Assembly: GCF_027158485.1 (NCBI RefSeq)
Contig: NZ_JAMKYJ010000005.1
DNA length: 64,000 nucleotides
Origin: Oxalobacter formigenes
GTDB taxonomy: Bacteria > Pseudomonadota > Gammaproteobacteria > Burkholderiales > Burkholderiaceae_D
Strand: one strand, 5' to 3'
The notes under the pieces: model-generated
The model's database searches: none
Seen by the model: the letters and a program-made list of their open reading frames with translations, nothing else
What the model was told of the DNA's origin: nothing
Position numbers and translations under genes: made by a program
Shown here: positions 52,111 to 61,861 of the stretch, in pieces
Layout: each line of letters begins with the position of its first letter
Position numbering within the stretch: the stretch's first letter is position 1

Positions 52111-52851
52111 ATGTCCGTAACCATGCGTGAAATGCTGGAAGCCGGTGTCCATTTCGGCCACCAAACCCGTTTCTGGAACCCGAAGATGGCTCCTTTCATC
52201 TTTGGTCACCGCAACAAAATCCATATCGTCAATCTCGAAAAAACCCTGGCAATGTACAACGACGCGATGAACTACATCCGTCAGCTGGCTGCCAATCGCG
52301 GTACGATTCTGATGGTTGGAACCAAAAGACAGGCTCGCGACATCATCGCTGCCGAAGCACAGCGTGCCGGTATGCCTTTCGTCGACCAGCGCTGGCTCGG
52401 CGGCATGCTGACCAACTTCAAGACCATCAAGACCTCCATCAAACGTCTGAAAGACATGGAAGCTGCCATTGAAGACGGCTCTGTCGAAAAGATGAGCAAG
52501 AAAGAAGGCCTGATGTTCTCGCGCGAAGTTGAAAAACTGCAGAAATCCATCGGTGGCATCAAGGACATGAACGGTTTGCCTGACGCCATTTTCGTTGTCG
52601 ACGTCGGCTATCACAAAGGTGCTATCACCGAAGCTGCCAAACTGGGTATCCCTGTTATCGGCGTTGTCGATACCAACCATTCCCCTGAAGGTCTGGCTTA
52701 CGTTATTCCAGGTAACGACGATTCGTCCAAAGCCATCCAGTTGTACGCTCGCGGCGTAGCTGACGCGATCCTCGAAGGCCGTGCCAATGCAATGCACGAC
52801 GTTCTCGAAGCCGCCAAAGGCGAAGAAGCTGTTGCCGCAGAAAGCAACTAA
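52111..52851 (+). CDS. rpsB: 30S ribosomal protein S2
   Basis: 246-residue uS2, needed late in 30S assembly and for S1 binding. It begins MSVTMREMLEAGVHFGHQTR and contains WNPKMAPFIFGHRNKIHIV, FVDQRWLGGMLTNFKTIK and DTNHSPEGLAYVIPGNDDS, all family signatures. GGAG lies 6-7 bases before the ATG. First gene of rpsB-tsf; the leader is foldable (see 52042-52087). Confidence 0.99.
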   Translation: MSVTMREMLEAGVHFGHQTRFWNPKMAPFIFGHRNKIHIVNLEKTLAMYNDAMNYIRQLAANRGTILMVGTKRQARDIIAAEAQRAGMPFVDQRWLGGMLTNFKTIKTSIKRLKDMEAAIEDGSVEKMSKKEGLMFSREVEKLQKSIGGIKDMNGLPDAIFVVDVGYHKGAITEAAKLGIPVIGVVDTNHSPEGLAYVIPGNDDSSKAIQLYARGVADAILEGRANAMHDVLEAAKGEEAVAAESN

Positions 52852-52861
52852 AAGTTTGCAG

Positions 52862-52886
52862 GCCTGTTTCCGGTCCGGAAACAGGC
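52862..52886 (+). other. Strong hairpin between rpsB and tsf
   Basis: An 11-bp stem GCCTGTTTCCG/CGGAAACAGGC with a 3-base loop begins 11 bases after the rpsB stop. Only a short T stretch (TGTTT) follows, so partial termination or RNA 3'-end protection is likelier than full termination. Confidence 0.6.
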
Positions 52887-52907
52887 TGTTTGAAGAAACA
52901 GGTAGTC

Positions 52908-52923
52908 GGGAGCTGTAGCTCCC
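52908..52923 (+). other. Small hairpin before the tsf ribosome site
   Basis: GGGAG/CTCCC (extendable to GGGAGCT/AGCTCCC) ends 5 bases before the AGGAG site of tsf and could modulate tsf translation. Confidence 0.4.
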
Positions 52924-52940
52924 CTTGAGAGGAGAACAAT

Positions 52941-53849
52941 ATGGCAGTCATTACAGCAGCCATGGTAGGTCAATTGCGTGCCAAGACGGACGCTCCTATG
53001 ATGGAATGCAAAAAAGCGTTAACCGAAGCGGACGGTGATCTGCAGAAAGCGGAAGACCTGTTGCGCGTCAAACTGGGCAACAAGGCTTCGAAAGCGTCTT
53101 CCCGCGTTACCGCTGAAGGCGTTATCGCCATTCACGTCGATGGAAACACCGCTTCCATCATCGAAGTCAACTGTGAAACCGACTTCGTTACCAAGAATGA
53201 TGACTTCATTGCACTGGCAAACAGCTGTGCAAAACTGGTCAATGACAACAATCCGGCAGACGTGGCTGCCTTGTCCGCCTTGCCTTTCGATGGCAAGACG
53301 CTTGAAGAATATCGCACAGCGCTCGTGGGTCGTATCGGTGAAAACATGTCGATCCGCCGTTTCGCCCGTCACGAAAGCAGCGCCAAAATCGCAACCTATC
53401 TGCACGGAACCCGCATCGGTGTTGTTGTCGAATACGAAGGCCCTGACGAACAGGTCGGTAAAGACGTTGCCATGCATATCGCTGCAATGAAACCGGTTGC
53501 CCTGTCTTCGGAAGGTGTCTCTCCTGAACTGATCGAACGGGAACGTTCGGTTGCCGCACAGAAAGCGGCTGAAGATTCCGCCAAGGCCGTTGCCGAAGGC
53601 AAAAAAGCACAGCCAGCCGATATCGTTGCGCGTCGTGTTGAAGGTTCGGTACAGAAATTTTTGAAAGAAGTTTCCCTTCTGAACCAGCCATTTGTCAAAA
53701 ACGACAAACAGTCTGTTGAACAAATGCTGAAAGAAGCGAAAACCACTTTGAAATCCTTTACCCTTTATGTTGTGGGCGAAGGGATCGAGAAGAAAGTGGA
53801 TAACTTCGCTGAGGAAGTGGCTGCCCAGATGGCAGCGTCCAAAGCTTGA
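52941..53849 (+). CDS. tsf: Elongation factor Ts
   Basis: Nucleotide exchange factor for EF-Tu. The N-terminal UBA-like domain is MVGQLRAKTDAPMMECKKAL, followed by NCETDFVTKNDDF (residues ~78-90), the EF-Tu contact. The core and coiled-coil regions follow to residue 302 (family ~283-305). AGGAG lies 8 bases before the ATG. A strong terminator follows, separating it from pyrH. Confidence 0.98.
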   Translation: MAVITAAMVGQLRAKTDAPMMECKKALTEADGDLQKAEDLLRVKLGNKASKASSRVTAEGVIAIHVDGNTASIIEVNCETDFVTKNDDFIALANSCAKLVNDNNPADVAALSALPFDGKTLEEYRTALVGRIGENMSIRRFARHESSAKIATYLHGTRIGVVVEYEGPDEQVGKDVAMHIAAMKPVALSSEGVSPELIERERSVAAQKAAEDSAKAVAEGKKAQPADIVARRVEGSVQKFLKEVSLLNQPFVKNDKQSVEQMLKEAKTTLKSFTLYVVGEGIEKKVDNFAEEVAAQMAASKA

Positions 53850-53860
53850 TGGCAATTTGA

Positions 53861-53885
53861 AAACGGGCCGAAAGGCCCGTTTTTG
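53861..53885 (+). terminator. Terminator after tsf
   Basis: An 8-bp stem AACGGGCC/GGCCCGTT with a GAAA tetraloop, followed by T's. Confidence 0.92.
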
Positions 53886-53946
53886 CAAGTTCTGTCCTTC
53901 TCGTTCATTCCAATGTCTTAACGTTGTCAATTAAGGAATCGCAATC

Positions 53947-54663
53947 ATGACCACTCCTGTATACAAGCGGGTTCTTCTGAAGTTGTCAGGTGAAGCTCTT
54001 ATGGGCGAAGACCAGTTCGGCATCAATCGTGCTTCTATCGAACATATGGTTGAAGACGTGGTCGATGCGGCGAAGCTGGGCGTTGAAATGGCTATCGTTA
54101 TCGGTGGTGGCAATATTTTCCGGGGCGTCGCTCCCGGCGCAAAGGGAATGGATCGTGCGACGGCCGATTATATGGGGATGCTGGCCACGGTCATCAATTC
54201 CCTCGCTTTGGCCGATGCCATGGAGCAGGCCGGTTTGACGGCACGTGTCATGTCTGCCATCGGTATCGACCAGGTTGTCGAATCCTATGTCCGGCCGAAA
54301 GCGCTCCAGTATCTGGAAGAAGGCAAGGTAGTCGTTTTCGCTGCAGGTACCGGCAATCCGTTTTTCACGACCGATACCGCTGCTGCCTTGCGTGGCGCGG
54401 AAATGGGTGCTGAAATCGTTCTGAAAGCGACCAAGGTCGATGGCGTCTACAGCGCCGATCCGATGAAAGATGCGTCGGCTTCCCGTTATTCGCACATCAC
54501 TTTTGACGAAGCGATTGAAAAGCATCTTGAAGTCATGGATGCCGCTGCATTTGCCCTCTGTCGCGATCAGAAATTACCGATTAAAATATTCTCGATCCTG
54601 AAACACGGTGCCTTAAAACGTGTTCTTCTGGGTGAAGACGAGGGAACGCTGGTTCACCTTTAA
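53947..54663 (+). CDS. pyrH: Uridylate kinase
   Basis: Phosphorylates UMP to UDP; hexameric amino-acid-kinase fold. Motifs: YKRVLLKLSGEALMG (residues 6-20), VIGGGNIFRG, AAGTGNPFFTTDTAAALRG and KATKVDGVYSADP. Length 238 (E. coli 241). First gene of a plus-strand run that continues through frr to the window end; UMP kinase is often linked to frr in this way. Confidence 0.98.
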   Translation: MTTPVYKRVLLKLSGEALMGEDQFGINRASIEHMVEDVVDAAKLGVEMAIVIGGGNIFRGVAPGAKGMDRATADYMGMLATVINSLALADAMEQAGLTARVMSAIGIDQVVESYVRPKALQYLEEGKVVVFAAGTGNPFFTTDTAAALRGAEMGAEIVLKATKVDGVYSADPMKDASASRYSHITFDEAIEKHLEVMDAAAFALCRDQKLPIKIFSILKHGALKRVLLGEDEGTLVHL

Positions 54664-54721
54664 ACCTTACACTGACAATCCGGTTTTTTCCGGTCAGGTT
54701 TATTTTGCATAAGGAAGTGTC

Positions 54722-55282
54722 ATGAGTATTGCCGATGTGAAAAAAAGTGCCGAACAGAAAATGAACAAATCGATCGAGTCACTGAAAGCCGATCTGGCCA
54801 AGGTTCGGACTGGCCGGGCTCATACCGGTATTCTCGATCATGTAGAAGTCGATTATTACGGTTCACCAACCAAGATCAGCCAGGTTGCCAATATCACCTT
54901 GCTGGACGCACGTACCATTTCTGTCCAGCCGTGGGAAAAGAAAATGGTCAACGCTATCGAAAAAGCCATTCGCGATTCCGATCTGGGCCTGAATCCTTCG
55001 ACGATGGGTGAAATCATTCGCGTTCCGACACCAGCGTTGACGGAAGAACGCCGCAAGGAAATGGTCAAGCTGGTCAAGACGGAAGGTGAAGACGCGAAGG
55101 TTGCCGTCAGGAACATTCGCCGTGACGCCAATGAAGCCGTGAAGAAAATGGTCAAGGACAAGGAGTGCTCGGAAGACGATGAACGCCGTTCACAGGACGA
55201 CATCCAGAAACTGACTGACAAATTTGTCCAGCAAATCGACAAGCTGCTTGCCGACAAGGAAAAAGAAGTCATGACAGTATAA
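54722..55282 (+). CDS. frr: Ribosome recycling factor
   Basis: With EF-G it splits post-termination ribosomes. The 186-residue protein is largely a three-helix bundle. Signatures: ADLAKVRTGRAHTGILD (residues ~21-37), VDYYGSPTKISQVANI, TEERRKEMVKLVK and a Lys/Asp-rich C-terminal helix. AAGGAAG lies before the ATG. It is 58 bp after pyrH and 16 bp before uppS. Confidence 0.98.
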   Translation: MSIADVKKSAEQKMNKSIESLKADLAKVRTGRAHTGILDHVEVDYYGSPTKISQVANITLLDARTISVQPWEKKMVNAIEKAIRDSDLGLNPSTMGEIIRVPTPALTEERRKEMVKLVKTEGEDAKVAVRNIRRDANEAVKKMVKDKECSEDDERRSQDDIQKLTDKFVQQIDKLLADKEKEVMTV

Positions 55283-55298
55283 GCGGACCGTATCCGAT

Positions 55299-56042
55299 AT
55301 GGTTAGCGATCAGACTTCAACATATGCTGCGGATAAGAATCTTATGCCGCAGCATATTGCTATTGTGATGGATGGAAACGGACGCTGGGCGAAAAAACGT
55401 TTTTTGCCCCGTGTTGCCGGACATGTCAAAGGCGTGGAAGCGATCAGGCGGACAATTGAAGGATGTATCGTTCGCAATATCCCTTATCTGACGGTTTTTG
55501 CGTTCAGCTCGGAAAACTGGAAAAGACCGGGCGAGGAAGTCAGTTTCCTGATGAACCTGTTTCTTTCTTCTCTTGAAAAAGAGACCGATAAATTGCACGA
55601 CAACGATATCCGGCTCAAAGTGGTCGGTGACTTGAGCCGTTTCGATGTGCCTTTACAGAAGGCTATAACCGTTGCAGAAGAAAAAACGTCGAAAAATTCG
55701 ACACTCACGCTGACGGTTTGCGCCAACTATGGCGGCCGCTGGGATATCTTGCAGGCAGCGAGACGGATGTCTTCGGAAGGGCTGGATGTAAAAGACATGA
55801 CGGAAGAACGTTTGTCGTCTTATCTTGCCCTTTCCTACGCTCCTGAACCGGATCTTTTCATCCGCACGGGCGGTGAAACACGAATTTCAAATTTTCTTCT
55901 TTGGCAATTGGCCTATTCGGAGTTATATTTTACAGAAACCTTCTGGCCCGATTTCGACAATGAAGAACTGGAAAAGGCAATCGCGTCTTTCCAGTCGAGA
56001 GAACGACGGTTCGGAAAAACCAGTGAACAATTAACGGATTAG
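55299..56042 (+). CDS. uppS: Undecaprenyl diphosphate synthase
   Basis: Cis-prenyltransferase making the C55 carrier for peptidoglycan and other glycans. Catalytic Asp25 sits in AIVMDGNGRWAKKR; FAFSSENWKRP and DLFIRTGGETRISNFLLWQ (substrate binding) follow. Length 247. In place of the usual GHRAG motif after the first helix it reads AGHVKGVEAIRR, a conservative variant. It begins the envelope part of the cluster. Confidence 0.97.
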   Translation: MVSDQTSTYAADKNLMPQHIAIVMDGNGRWAKKRFLPRVAGHVKGVEAIRRTIEGCIVRNIPYLTVFAFSSENWKRPGEEVSFLMNLFLSSLEKETDKLHDNDIRLKVVGDLSRFDVPLQKAITVAEEKTSKNSTLTLTVCANYGGRWDILQAARRMSSEGLDVKDMTEERLSSYLALSYAPEPDLFIRTGGETRISNFLLWQLAYSELYFTETFWPDFDNEELEKAIASFQSRERRFGKTSEQLTD

Positions 56043-56046
56043 GCAA

Positions 56047-56865
56047 ATGCTGAAACAACGAGTCATAACCGCTTTATGTCTGGCTGCAGTTTTGTTTTTG
56101 ATCCTCTGGTCCCGGAGTGAATGGCTTTTCGGACTGTTCCTGCTGGTGTTTTTTGCCGCGGGTGCCTGGGAAAACGCCAGACTTTTCGATAACAGATATC
56201 CGATAGCCGTTGCTGTATTGGCAAGCCTGATATTTGTATTTACCGGGTTGTGGCTGTCTTCCACCGCCTATATCTGGTTTGCCTTCGTTGCCGTGCTGAT
56301 CTGGATCGCTTTGCTTATCCCGTCGCTTTTCCGCACGATACCGCCCCTGCATACCTTGTCGGGCCATATTTATCAGGCTTGTTACCTGTTTTCCATTCTT
56401 TCCAGTTTCCTGTGCGTGCTTCTCCTGTATAAGCGTTCTGCGCTGTTTTTGCTGTCGATCCTTGTGATTGCATGGCTGGCCGATATCGGTGCCTATTTTG
56501 CAGGAAGAGCGTTCGGCAGGCATAAACTGGCTCCGGCCATTTCTCCGGGAAAAACCTGGGAAGGTGTTGTCGGCGGCATGGTGACTGTTATACTGCTTGC
56601 CATTGCCTCCATGAATTTTTCAACTCCTGAATCCAATATCAGTGTGCTGATATTTGAAAAGTACGGCTGGGGCGGAATGATCGGAGGCCTTGTCTTGCTG
56701 GTCGCCATGAGTATCGTGGGTGATTTGCTTGAATCGAAACTGAAACGGCGTATCGGTTTCAAAGACAGCAGTAACTTGTTGCCAGGGCATGGCGGCGTTC
56801 TGGATCGTATCGATTCCCTGATCCCGATGTTGCCACTGGCCGTTTTATTGGGGATGTGGCTATAA
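56047..56865 (+). CDS. cdsA: Phosphatidate cytidylyltransferase
   Basis: Inner-membrane enzyme that makes CDP-diacylglycerol for all phospholipids. A 272-residue protein with ~8 hydrophobic segments; the family signature is DLLESKLKRRIGFKDSSN and then LPGHGGVLDRIDSL near the C-terminus, with catalytic acidic residues. WLADIGAYFAGRAFGRHKL and ISPGKTWEG are also typical. It starts 4 bp after uppS and ends 2 bp before the dxr ATG. Confidence 0.97.
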   Translation: MLKQRVITALCLAAVLFLILWSRSEWLFGLFLLVFFAAGAWENARLFDNRYPIAVAVLASLIFVFTGLWLSSTAYIWFAFVAVLIWIALLIPSLFRTIPPLHTLSGHIYQACYLFSILSSFLCVLLLYKRSALFLLSILVIAWLADIGAYFAGRAFGRHKLAPAISPGKTWEGVVGGMVTVILLAIASMNFSTPESNISVLIFEKYGWGGMIGGLVLLVAMSIVGDLLESKLKRRIGFKDSSNLLPGHGGVLDRIDSLIPMLPLAVLLGMWL

Positions 56866-56867
56866 AA

Positions 56868-58055
56868 ATGACGGCGCGAAGGCAGGTCATCACAGTTCTG
56901 GGTTCTACAGGCTCAATCGGTGTCTCGACGCTGGATGTGCTGTCGCGCCATCCGGATCAGTATTCCGTTTATGCCCTGACGGCGAACCGGCATGTTGACC
57001 AATTACTGGAACAGTGCGAAAAATTCCAGCCTGAAGTCGCCGTTGTCGGCACGCCGGAATCGGCATTGCTTCTTCAGAAATCCTTGCGTTCCAAAGGGCT
57101 GAAAACCGAAGTTTTGTATGGCGAGAAAGCGCTTTGCCAAGTGGCCGCCTCCGAAAAATGCGATGCCGTCATGGCGGCCATTGTCGGCGCTGCAGGTCTC
57201 GCGCCGGCATTGGCAGCGGCACGTGCAGGCAAAAAAGTCATGCTCGCCAACAAGGAAGCACTGGTGATGTCCGGCCAGCTGTTTATCGACGCTGTCATCA
57301 ATCACGATGCCACCTTGTTGCCTATCGACAGCGAACACAATGCCATTTTTCAGTGTCTACCCTTTTCACACAAGCGTTTTCCGCATCAGCATGGTGTTTC
57401 GAAGGTTTTGCTGACCGCTTCAGGCGGCCCTTTTTTGCATCGACCAGTCGATACACTGGATAGCGTGACACCGGAACAGGCGATCGCCCATCCGAAATGG
57501 GTAATGGGGCGCAAAATATCCGTCGATTCTGCTACCATGATGAATAAAGGACTGGAAGTGATCGAGGCGCACTGGCTCTTCGGTATTCCGGCAAGCCAGA
57601 TTGAAGTGGTCATTCACCCCCAAAGCGTCATTCATTCAATGGTTTCCTATATTGACGGTTCGGTCATTGCACAGCTTGGAAATCCGGATATGCGGATTCC
57701 GATTGCCCATGCGCTCGCTTATCCTGACCGGATGACGTCCGGAGTGACGCCTCTGGATCTGACACGGATCGGTACCTTGCAGTTCGAGTCCCCCGATTTC
57801 GTCCGTTTTCCTTGCCTGAAGCTGGCTTATGAAGCGCTTGAAACGGGTGGGGCGACACCGGCCATTCTGAATGCCGCCAACGAAGTGGCCGTTCAGGCTT
57901 TTCTGGACGAGAGAATCAGTTTCCGACGGATTGATTACGTTGTGGCCAATGTTCTGGACAAGGTAATGACAGAAAGTGCTGTAACGACGATCGATAGTGT
58001 TTTAATGCATGACCGCGCAGCACGGACGGTCGCAACCGATTTGATTTTGCAATGA
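56868..58055 (+). CDS. dxr: 1-Deoxy-D-xylulose 5-phosphate reductoisomerase
   Basis: First committed step of the MEP pathway: DXP to MEP with NADPH. The NADPH-binding start is ITVLGSTGSIGVSTLDVL. LANKEALVMSG, PIDSEHNAIFQCL and the catalytic-loop region TASGGPFLHRP follow; MNKGLEVIEAHWLFG holds metal and substrate residues. I start at ATG 56868 (395 residues, E. coli 398); a GTG at 56856 overlapping cdsA would add four. It ends in an ATGA overlap with rseP. Confidence 0.97.
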   Translation: MTARRQVITVLGSTGSIGVSTLDVLSRHPDQYSVYALTANRHVDQLLEQCEKFQPEVAVVGTPESALLLQKSLRSKGLKTEVLYGEKALCQVAASEKCDAVMAAIVGAAGLAPALAAARAGKKVMLANKEALVMSGQLFIDAVINHDATLLPIDSEHNAIFQCLPFSHKRFPHQHGVSKVLLTASGGPFLHRPVDTLDSVTPEQAIAHPKWVMGRKISVDSATMMNKGLEVIEAHWLFGIPASQIEVVIHPQSVIHSMVSYIDGSVIAQLGNPDMRIPIAHALAYPDRMTSGVTPLDLTRIGTLQFESPDFVRFPCLKLAYEALETGGATPAILNAANEVAVQAFLDERISFRRIDYVVANVLDKVMTESAVTTIDSVLMHDRAARTVATDLILQ

Positions 58056-59431
58056 TATTCATTCAAACATTTTTTGCATTCATCTTTGCCTTGTCCGTAC
58101 TCATCGTCTTTCATGAGCTGGGTCATTACTGGATGGCCCGTCTTTGCAATGTCAAGGTTCTGCGTTTTTCTCTGGGGATGGGGAAAATCCTGTATAGCCG
58201 CAAATTCGGCCCTGACCAGACGGAGTGGGCGCTTTCCGCGTTGCCTCTGGGCGGGTATGTCAAATTGCTTGATGCAAGAGCCGACGATTTGAGTCAGGTT
58301 TCGCCGGAGGACAGGAAACGTGAATTTACCAGCCAGAATGTCTGGCGCCGTATTGCCATCGTTGCGGCAGGGCCGCTGGCCAATTTCGTGCTGGCCATCG
58401 TCGTTTTGACCGGACTTTATATCTACGGCATGCCTGAGCCAATTGCAAAACTTCGCGAAGTGCCGACCAATACAGTTGCTTATCAGGCCGGTTTGAGGGG
58501 CGGCGAAACCATCGTCAACATTGACGGCATGCCGATCCATAACTGGCAGCAGGTACGCTGGAAAATGACTGAAATGCTGATGGAAGCACGGTCGGCGGTT
58601 TCCGTCGGGGTCGCTTCTTCAGGGCCAACGGATGCTGAAGGCGCGCCGCGTGTCCCGGAAAAAACAGTCATGTTGCCCATGAATCAGGTGTCGATTGAAG
58701 ACGTCGACAAGGATTTTATCGGCAAACTCGGCCTCGGTGTCGAGAGGCCACCCGCCATTGTCGGAAAAACGATTGAAGGAGGTGTTGCCGCACAGTCAGG
58801 TCTTATGGAAGGTGACAAAATCGTCAAAATCGACGGAGAACCTGTTCTGGATTCTCTTGCACTCGTCAATATCATCCGGCAATCCCCCGGAAAAACGTTG
58901 GCGCTGGACGTTTTGCGCAATAATGAACCGGTCAGCATTACCCTGACGCCGGAAGCGAAAACGGTCAAAGACCAGTTGATCGGCAAAATGGACGCCAATA
59001 TTTCTGTCATGCCTGAAATGACCATACTGAGTTACAGCGTTCCGGTTGCGCTGATGGAAGGCATTTCGAAAACCTGGGATACCTCGTATATCACGGTAAA
59101 AATGATTGGCAGAATGCTGGTTGGCGATGTGTCGCTGAAAAATATCACCGGTCCGATTGCCATTGCCGATTATGCCGGGCAGACAGCCCGCGCCGGGCTT
59201 ATCCGCTATCTCCATTTTATCGTGTTCATCAGTATCAGTATCGGTGTGATGAATTTACTTCCGATACCTGTTCTGGATGGAGGACTTTTGCTGTATTATG
59301 CAGTGGAAGTTGTGACTGGTGGTTCTATTTCGGATCGTATTGCGAAAATAGGCTATAAAATCGGTGTCGGTATCCTTGGATTATTGTTATTGGTTGCCGT
59401 TTTTAATGATGTCATCCGGATCTTTTTCTGA
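58052..59431 (+). CDS. rseP: RseP-type site-2 zinc metalloprotease
   Basis: Intramembrane protease that cuts anti-sigma factor RseA (sigma-E response) and leftover signal peptides. The zinc motif HELGH is at residues 21-25 in the first helix; the third ligand region is NLLPIPVLDGG near the C-terminus. Two PDZ domains lie between, roughly at residues 125-220 and 225-310. Length 459 (E. coli 450). Start overlaps dxr by 4 bp. Its place before bamA is conserved and fits envelope-stress control. Confidence 0.96.
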   Translation: MIFIQTFFAFIFALSVLIVFHELGHYWMARLCNVKVLRFSLGMGKILYSRKFGPDQTEWALSALPLGGYVKLLDARADDLSQVSPEDRKREFTSQNVWRRIAIVAAGPLANFVLAIVVLTGLYIYGMPEPIAKLREVPTNTVAYQAGLRGGETIVNIDGMPIHNWQQVRWKMTEMLMEARSAVSVGVASSGPTDAEGAPRVPEKTVMLPMNQVSIEDVDKDFIGKLGLGVERPPAIVGKTIEGGVAAQSGLMEGDKIVKIDGEPVLDSLALVNIIRQSPGKTLALDVLRNNEPVSITLTPEAKTVKDQLIGKMDANISVMPEMTILSYSVPVALMEGISKTWDTSYITVKMIGRMLVGDVSLKNITGPIAIADYAGQTARAGLIRYLHFIVFISISIGVMNLLPIPVLDGGLLLYYAVEVVTGGSISDRIAKIGYKIGVGILGLLLLVAVFNDVIRIFF

Positions 59432-59460
59432 GTGAAAAACCGGCTGAATGTGAGTTTTTT

Positions 59461-61809
59461 GTGGCGTCTAAAATCAGATTCATGAAATTATTTCATCAAC
59501 GTTTGCCTTTTCGTTTGTCACTGCTGGCAGCGATATCCATGGCTTTTTATTCGAATGTTGCCCAGGCAGTCGAGCCTTTTACCGTCAAGGATATTCGTGT
59601 AGAAGGCATTCAGCGTACTGAAGCGGGAACGGTTTTCAATTACCTGCCTGTTCGTGTGGGTGAAACGTTTAATGATGAAAAAGCCGTTTCAGCCATCAAG
59701 GCGCTTTATGCTACCGGCTTTTTCAAGGATGTCAGAATTGACGCTGAAGGCGACGTTCTGGTCGTTATCGTTGAAGAAAGGCCTGCGATTGCCAGTGTGG
59801 ATTTTACAGGTGCCAAGGAATTCGAAAAGGCAGCCCTGATCAAGTCGCTTAAAGATGTCGGACTCGGTGAAGGCCGTATTTATGACCGTTCGCTGCTTGA
59901 TCGTGCAGAGCAGGAACTGAAAAGGCAATACCTGTCTCATGGCCTGTATGGTGTCCAGATTACGACGACGATCACTCCGGTTGAACGGAACAGGGTCGCT
60001 GTCAACTTCACGGTTGATGAAGGTGAAGTGGCGCGTATCAAGCAGATCAAATTCGTCGGCAACAAGGCATTCTCGGACAAGAAATTGCTGGAGGTCATCA
60101 AGTTGCGTACGCCGGGCTGGTTTACCTGGTATACCAAGGCAGACCAGTATTCCAAGGAAAAAATGACGGGCGATCTTGAAGCTATCAAGTCGTACTACCA
60201 GAATCGCGGTTACATCGAAATGCAGGTTGAATCGACGCAGGTGTCGATCACATCCGACAAGAAAGACATTTACATCACCGTCAATATCAAGGAAGGTGAC
60301 AAGTACAAGGTTTCCGACATCCGGCTCGAGGGCGAGCTTTTCGGTCGTGAAAAAGAAATCCGCAATCTCATCCAGCTGAAAAAAGGCGATGTTTATTCCG
60401 GTGAGAAACTGACGAACAGTTCCAGGGACATTACCGAATATCTGGGCAACTTTGGTTATGCGTTTGCGAATGTCAATCCGCAGCCCGATATCGATCGTGA
60501 AAAGAAAGAAGTCGCTTTCACGATTTTCGTCGATCCGGGCAAGCGTGTTTATGTCCGCCAGATTACGATTGCGGGCAATAACAAGACCCGTGATGAAGTC
60601 ATTCGTCGTGAATTCCGTCAAATGGAGGGTTCATGGTATAACGGCAAGAACATCAAATTGTCCCGTGACCGTGTTGACCGTCTGGGTTTCTTTACTGAAG
60701 TGGCTGTCGAAACCCCCGAGGTTCAGGGAACCGTCGATCAGGTTGACGTCAATATGAAGGTCGTCGAAAAACCGACTGGTAACGTCATGCTGGGCGCCGG
60801 TTTTTCTCAAAGTGACAAACTGTTGCTGTCGGGCTCCATCGAACAGCAGAATTTTGCCGGTACCGGTAATGACGTTGCCTTGAACGTCAATACCAGCCAG
60901 CGCTACAGAACGATTTCGCTGGCACAGACCAATCCTTATTTTACCGACGATGGTATCAGCCGCCGTTACGAAATCTTTTATCGTACGATCCGGCCGCCTT
61001 TGATTAACGATAGCGATTATAAAGTCAAAACAATGGGCGGAAACGTCAATTTCGGTATTCCGTTTACCGAAGTGGACAGGGTATTTTTCGGTGTAGGGGT
61101 TGAAAATACCAGTATCGACACTTACTGGAACAGTCCACCGCAATATCTGGAATTCGTGCGGCAGTTCGGTACAGACGGGACTACAGCTTCTGCCTGGTCG
61201 GTACCGTTGACGGTTGCCTGGCAAAGGGATAATCGTGACAGTGCCCTTATTCCGACCAAAGGCCGATACCAGAAGGCGAATGCCGAAGTTTCTCTTCTGG
61301 GCGATATGAAATACTATAAGTTGTCCTATCAGCACCAGTATTTCATGCCACTTTTCTCGAGCGGGACTCTGGCTTTGAACGGCATGGTCGATTATGGTAA
61401 AGGTCTCGGCGGAAATCCATATCCTCTTTTCAAGAACTTCTATGCCGGTGGTATGGGTACGGTTCGTGGCTATGAAAGCTCTTCTCTGGGACGTGTTGAA
61501 TACGATTATTATGGCAATCGTGTTTATCTCGGTGGTACCAAACGCGTTGTCGGTAATGTGGAATTGCAATTCCCGATGCCGGGCATGGGCGGCGACAAGA
61601 CTTTGCGCTGGTTTACCTTCCTCGATGCAGGTAACGTTTATGCGGACAATCAAAACATTGATCTGGGTAATTTGAGATACTCAGCCGGGTTCGGTGTCAG
61701 TTGGGTGTCGCCGATCGGTCCTTTGAAACTCAGTTACGGTATCCCGCTGAATTCGAAAGAAGGCGATCAAAAAGAAGCCTTCCAGTTCCAGTTGGGTACC
61801 GGTTTCTAG
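59461..61809 (+). CDS. bamA: Outer-membrane protein assembly factor BamA
   Basis: Essential Omp85 insertase for beta-barrel proteins. The GTG start at 59461 has GTGAG 7 bases upstream; an ATG at 59482 lacks one. A signal peptide runs to about AQA at residue 37. Five POTRA domains follow (starting VKDIRVEGIQRTEAGT), then a 16-strand barrel with the VRGY motif (GMGTVRGYESSSLG) and a terminal Phe (QLGTGF). Length 782 with signal (E. coli 810). skp follows. Confidence 0.97.
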   Translation: MASKIRFMKLFHQRLPFRLSLLAAISMAFYSNVAQAVEPFTVKDIRVEGIQRTEAGTVFNYLPVRVGETFNDEKAVSAIKALYATGFFKDVRIDAEGDVLVVIVEERPAIASVDFTGAKEFEKAALIKSLKDVGLGEGRIYDRSLLDRAEQELKRQYLSHGLYGVQITTTITPVERNRVAVNFTVDEGEVARIKQIKFVGNKAFSDKKLLEVIKLRTPGWFTWYTKADQYSKEKMTGDLEAIKSYYQNRGYIEMQVESTQVSITSDKKDIYITVNIKEGDKYKVSDIRLEGELFGREKEIRNLIQLKKGDVYSGEKLTNSSRDITEYLGNFGYAFANVNPQPDIDREKKEVAFTIFVDPGKRVYVRQITIAGNNKTRDEVIRREFRQMEGSWYNGKNIKLSRDRVDRLGFFTEVAVETPEVQGTVDQVDVNMKVVEKPTGNVMLGAGFSQSDKLLLSGSIEQQNFAGTGNDVALNVNTSQRYRTISLAQTNPYFTDDGISRRYEIFYRTIRPPLINDSDYKVKTMGGNVNFGIPFTEVDRVFFGVGVENTSIDTYWNSPPQYLEFVRQFGTDGTTASAWSVPLTVAWQRDNRDSALIPTKGRYQKANAEVSLLGDMKYYKLSYQHQYFMPLFSSGTLALNGMVDYGKGLGGNPYPLFKNFYAGGMGTVRGYESSSLGRVEYDYYGNRVYLGGTKRVVGNVELQFPMPGMGGDKTLRWFTFLDAGNVYADNQNIDLGNLRYSAGFGVSWVSPIGPLKLSYGIPLNSKEGDQKEAFQFQLGTGF

Positions 61810-61861
61810 TGAATCGATGGCATAATAAACATATTGACGATTTATTTTTTGGAGAAGTAAC

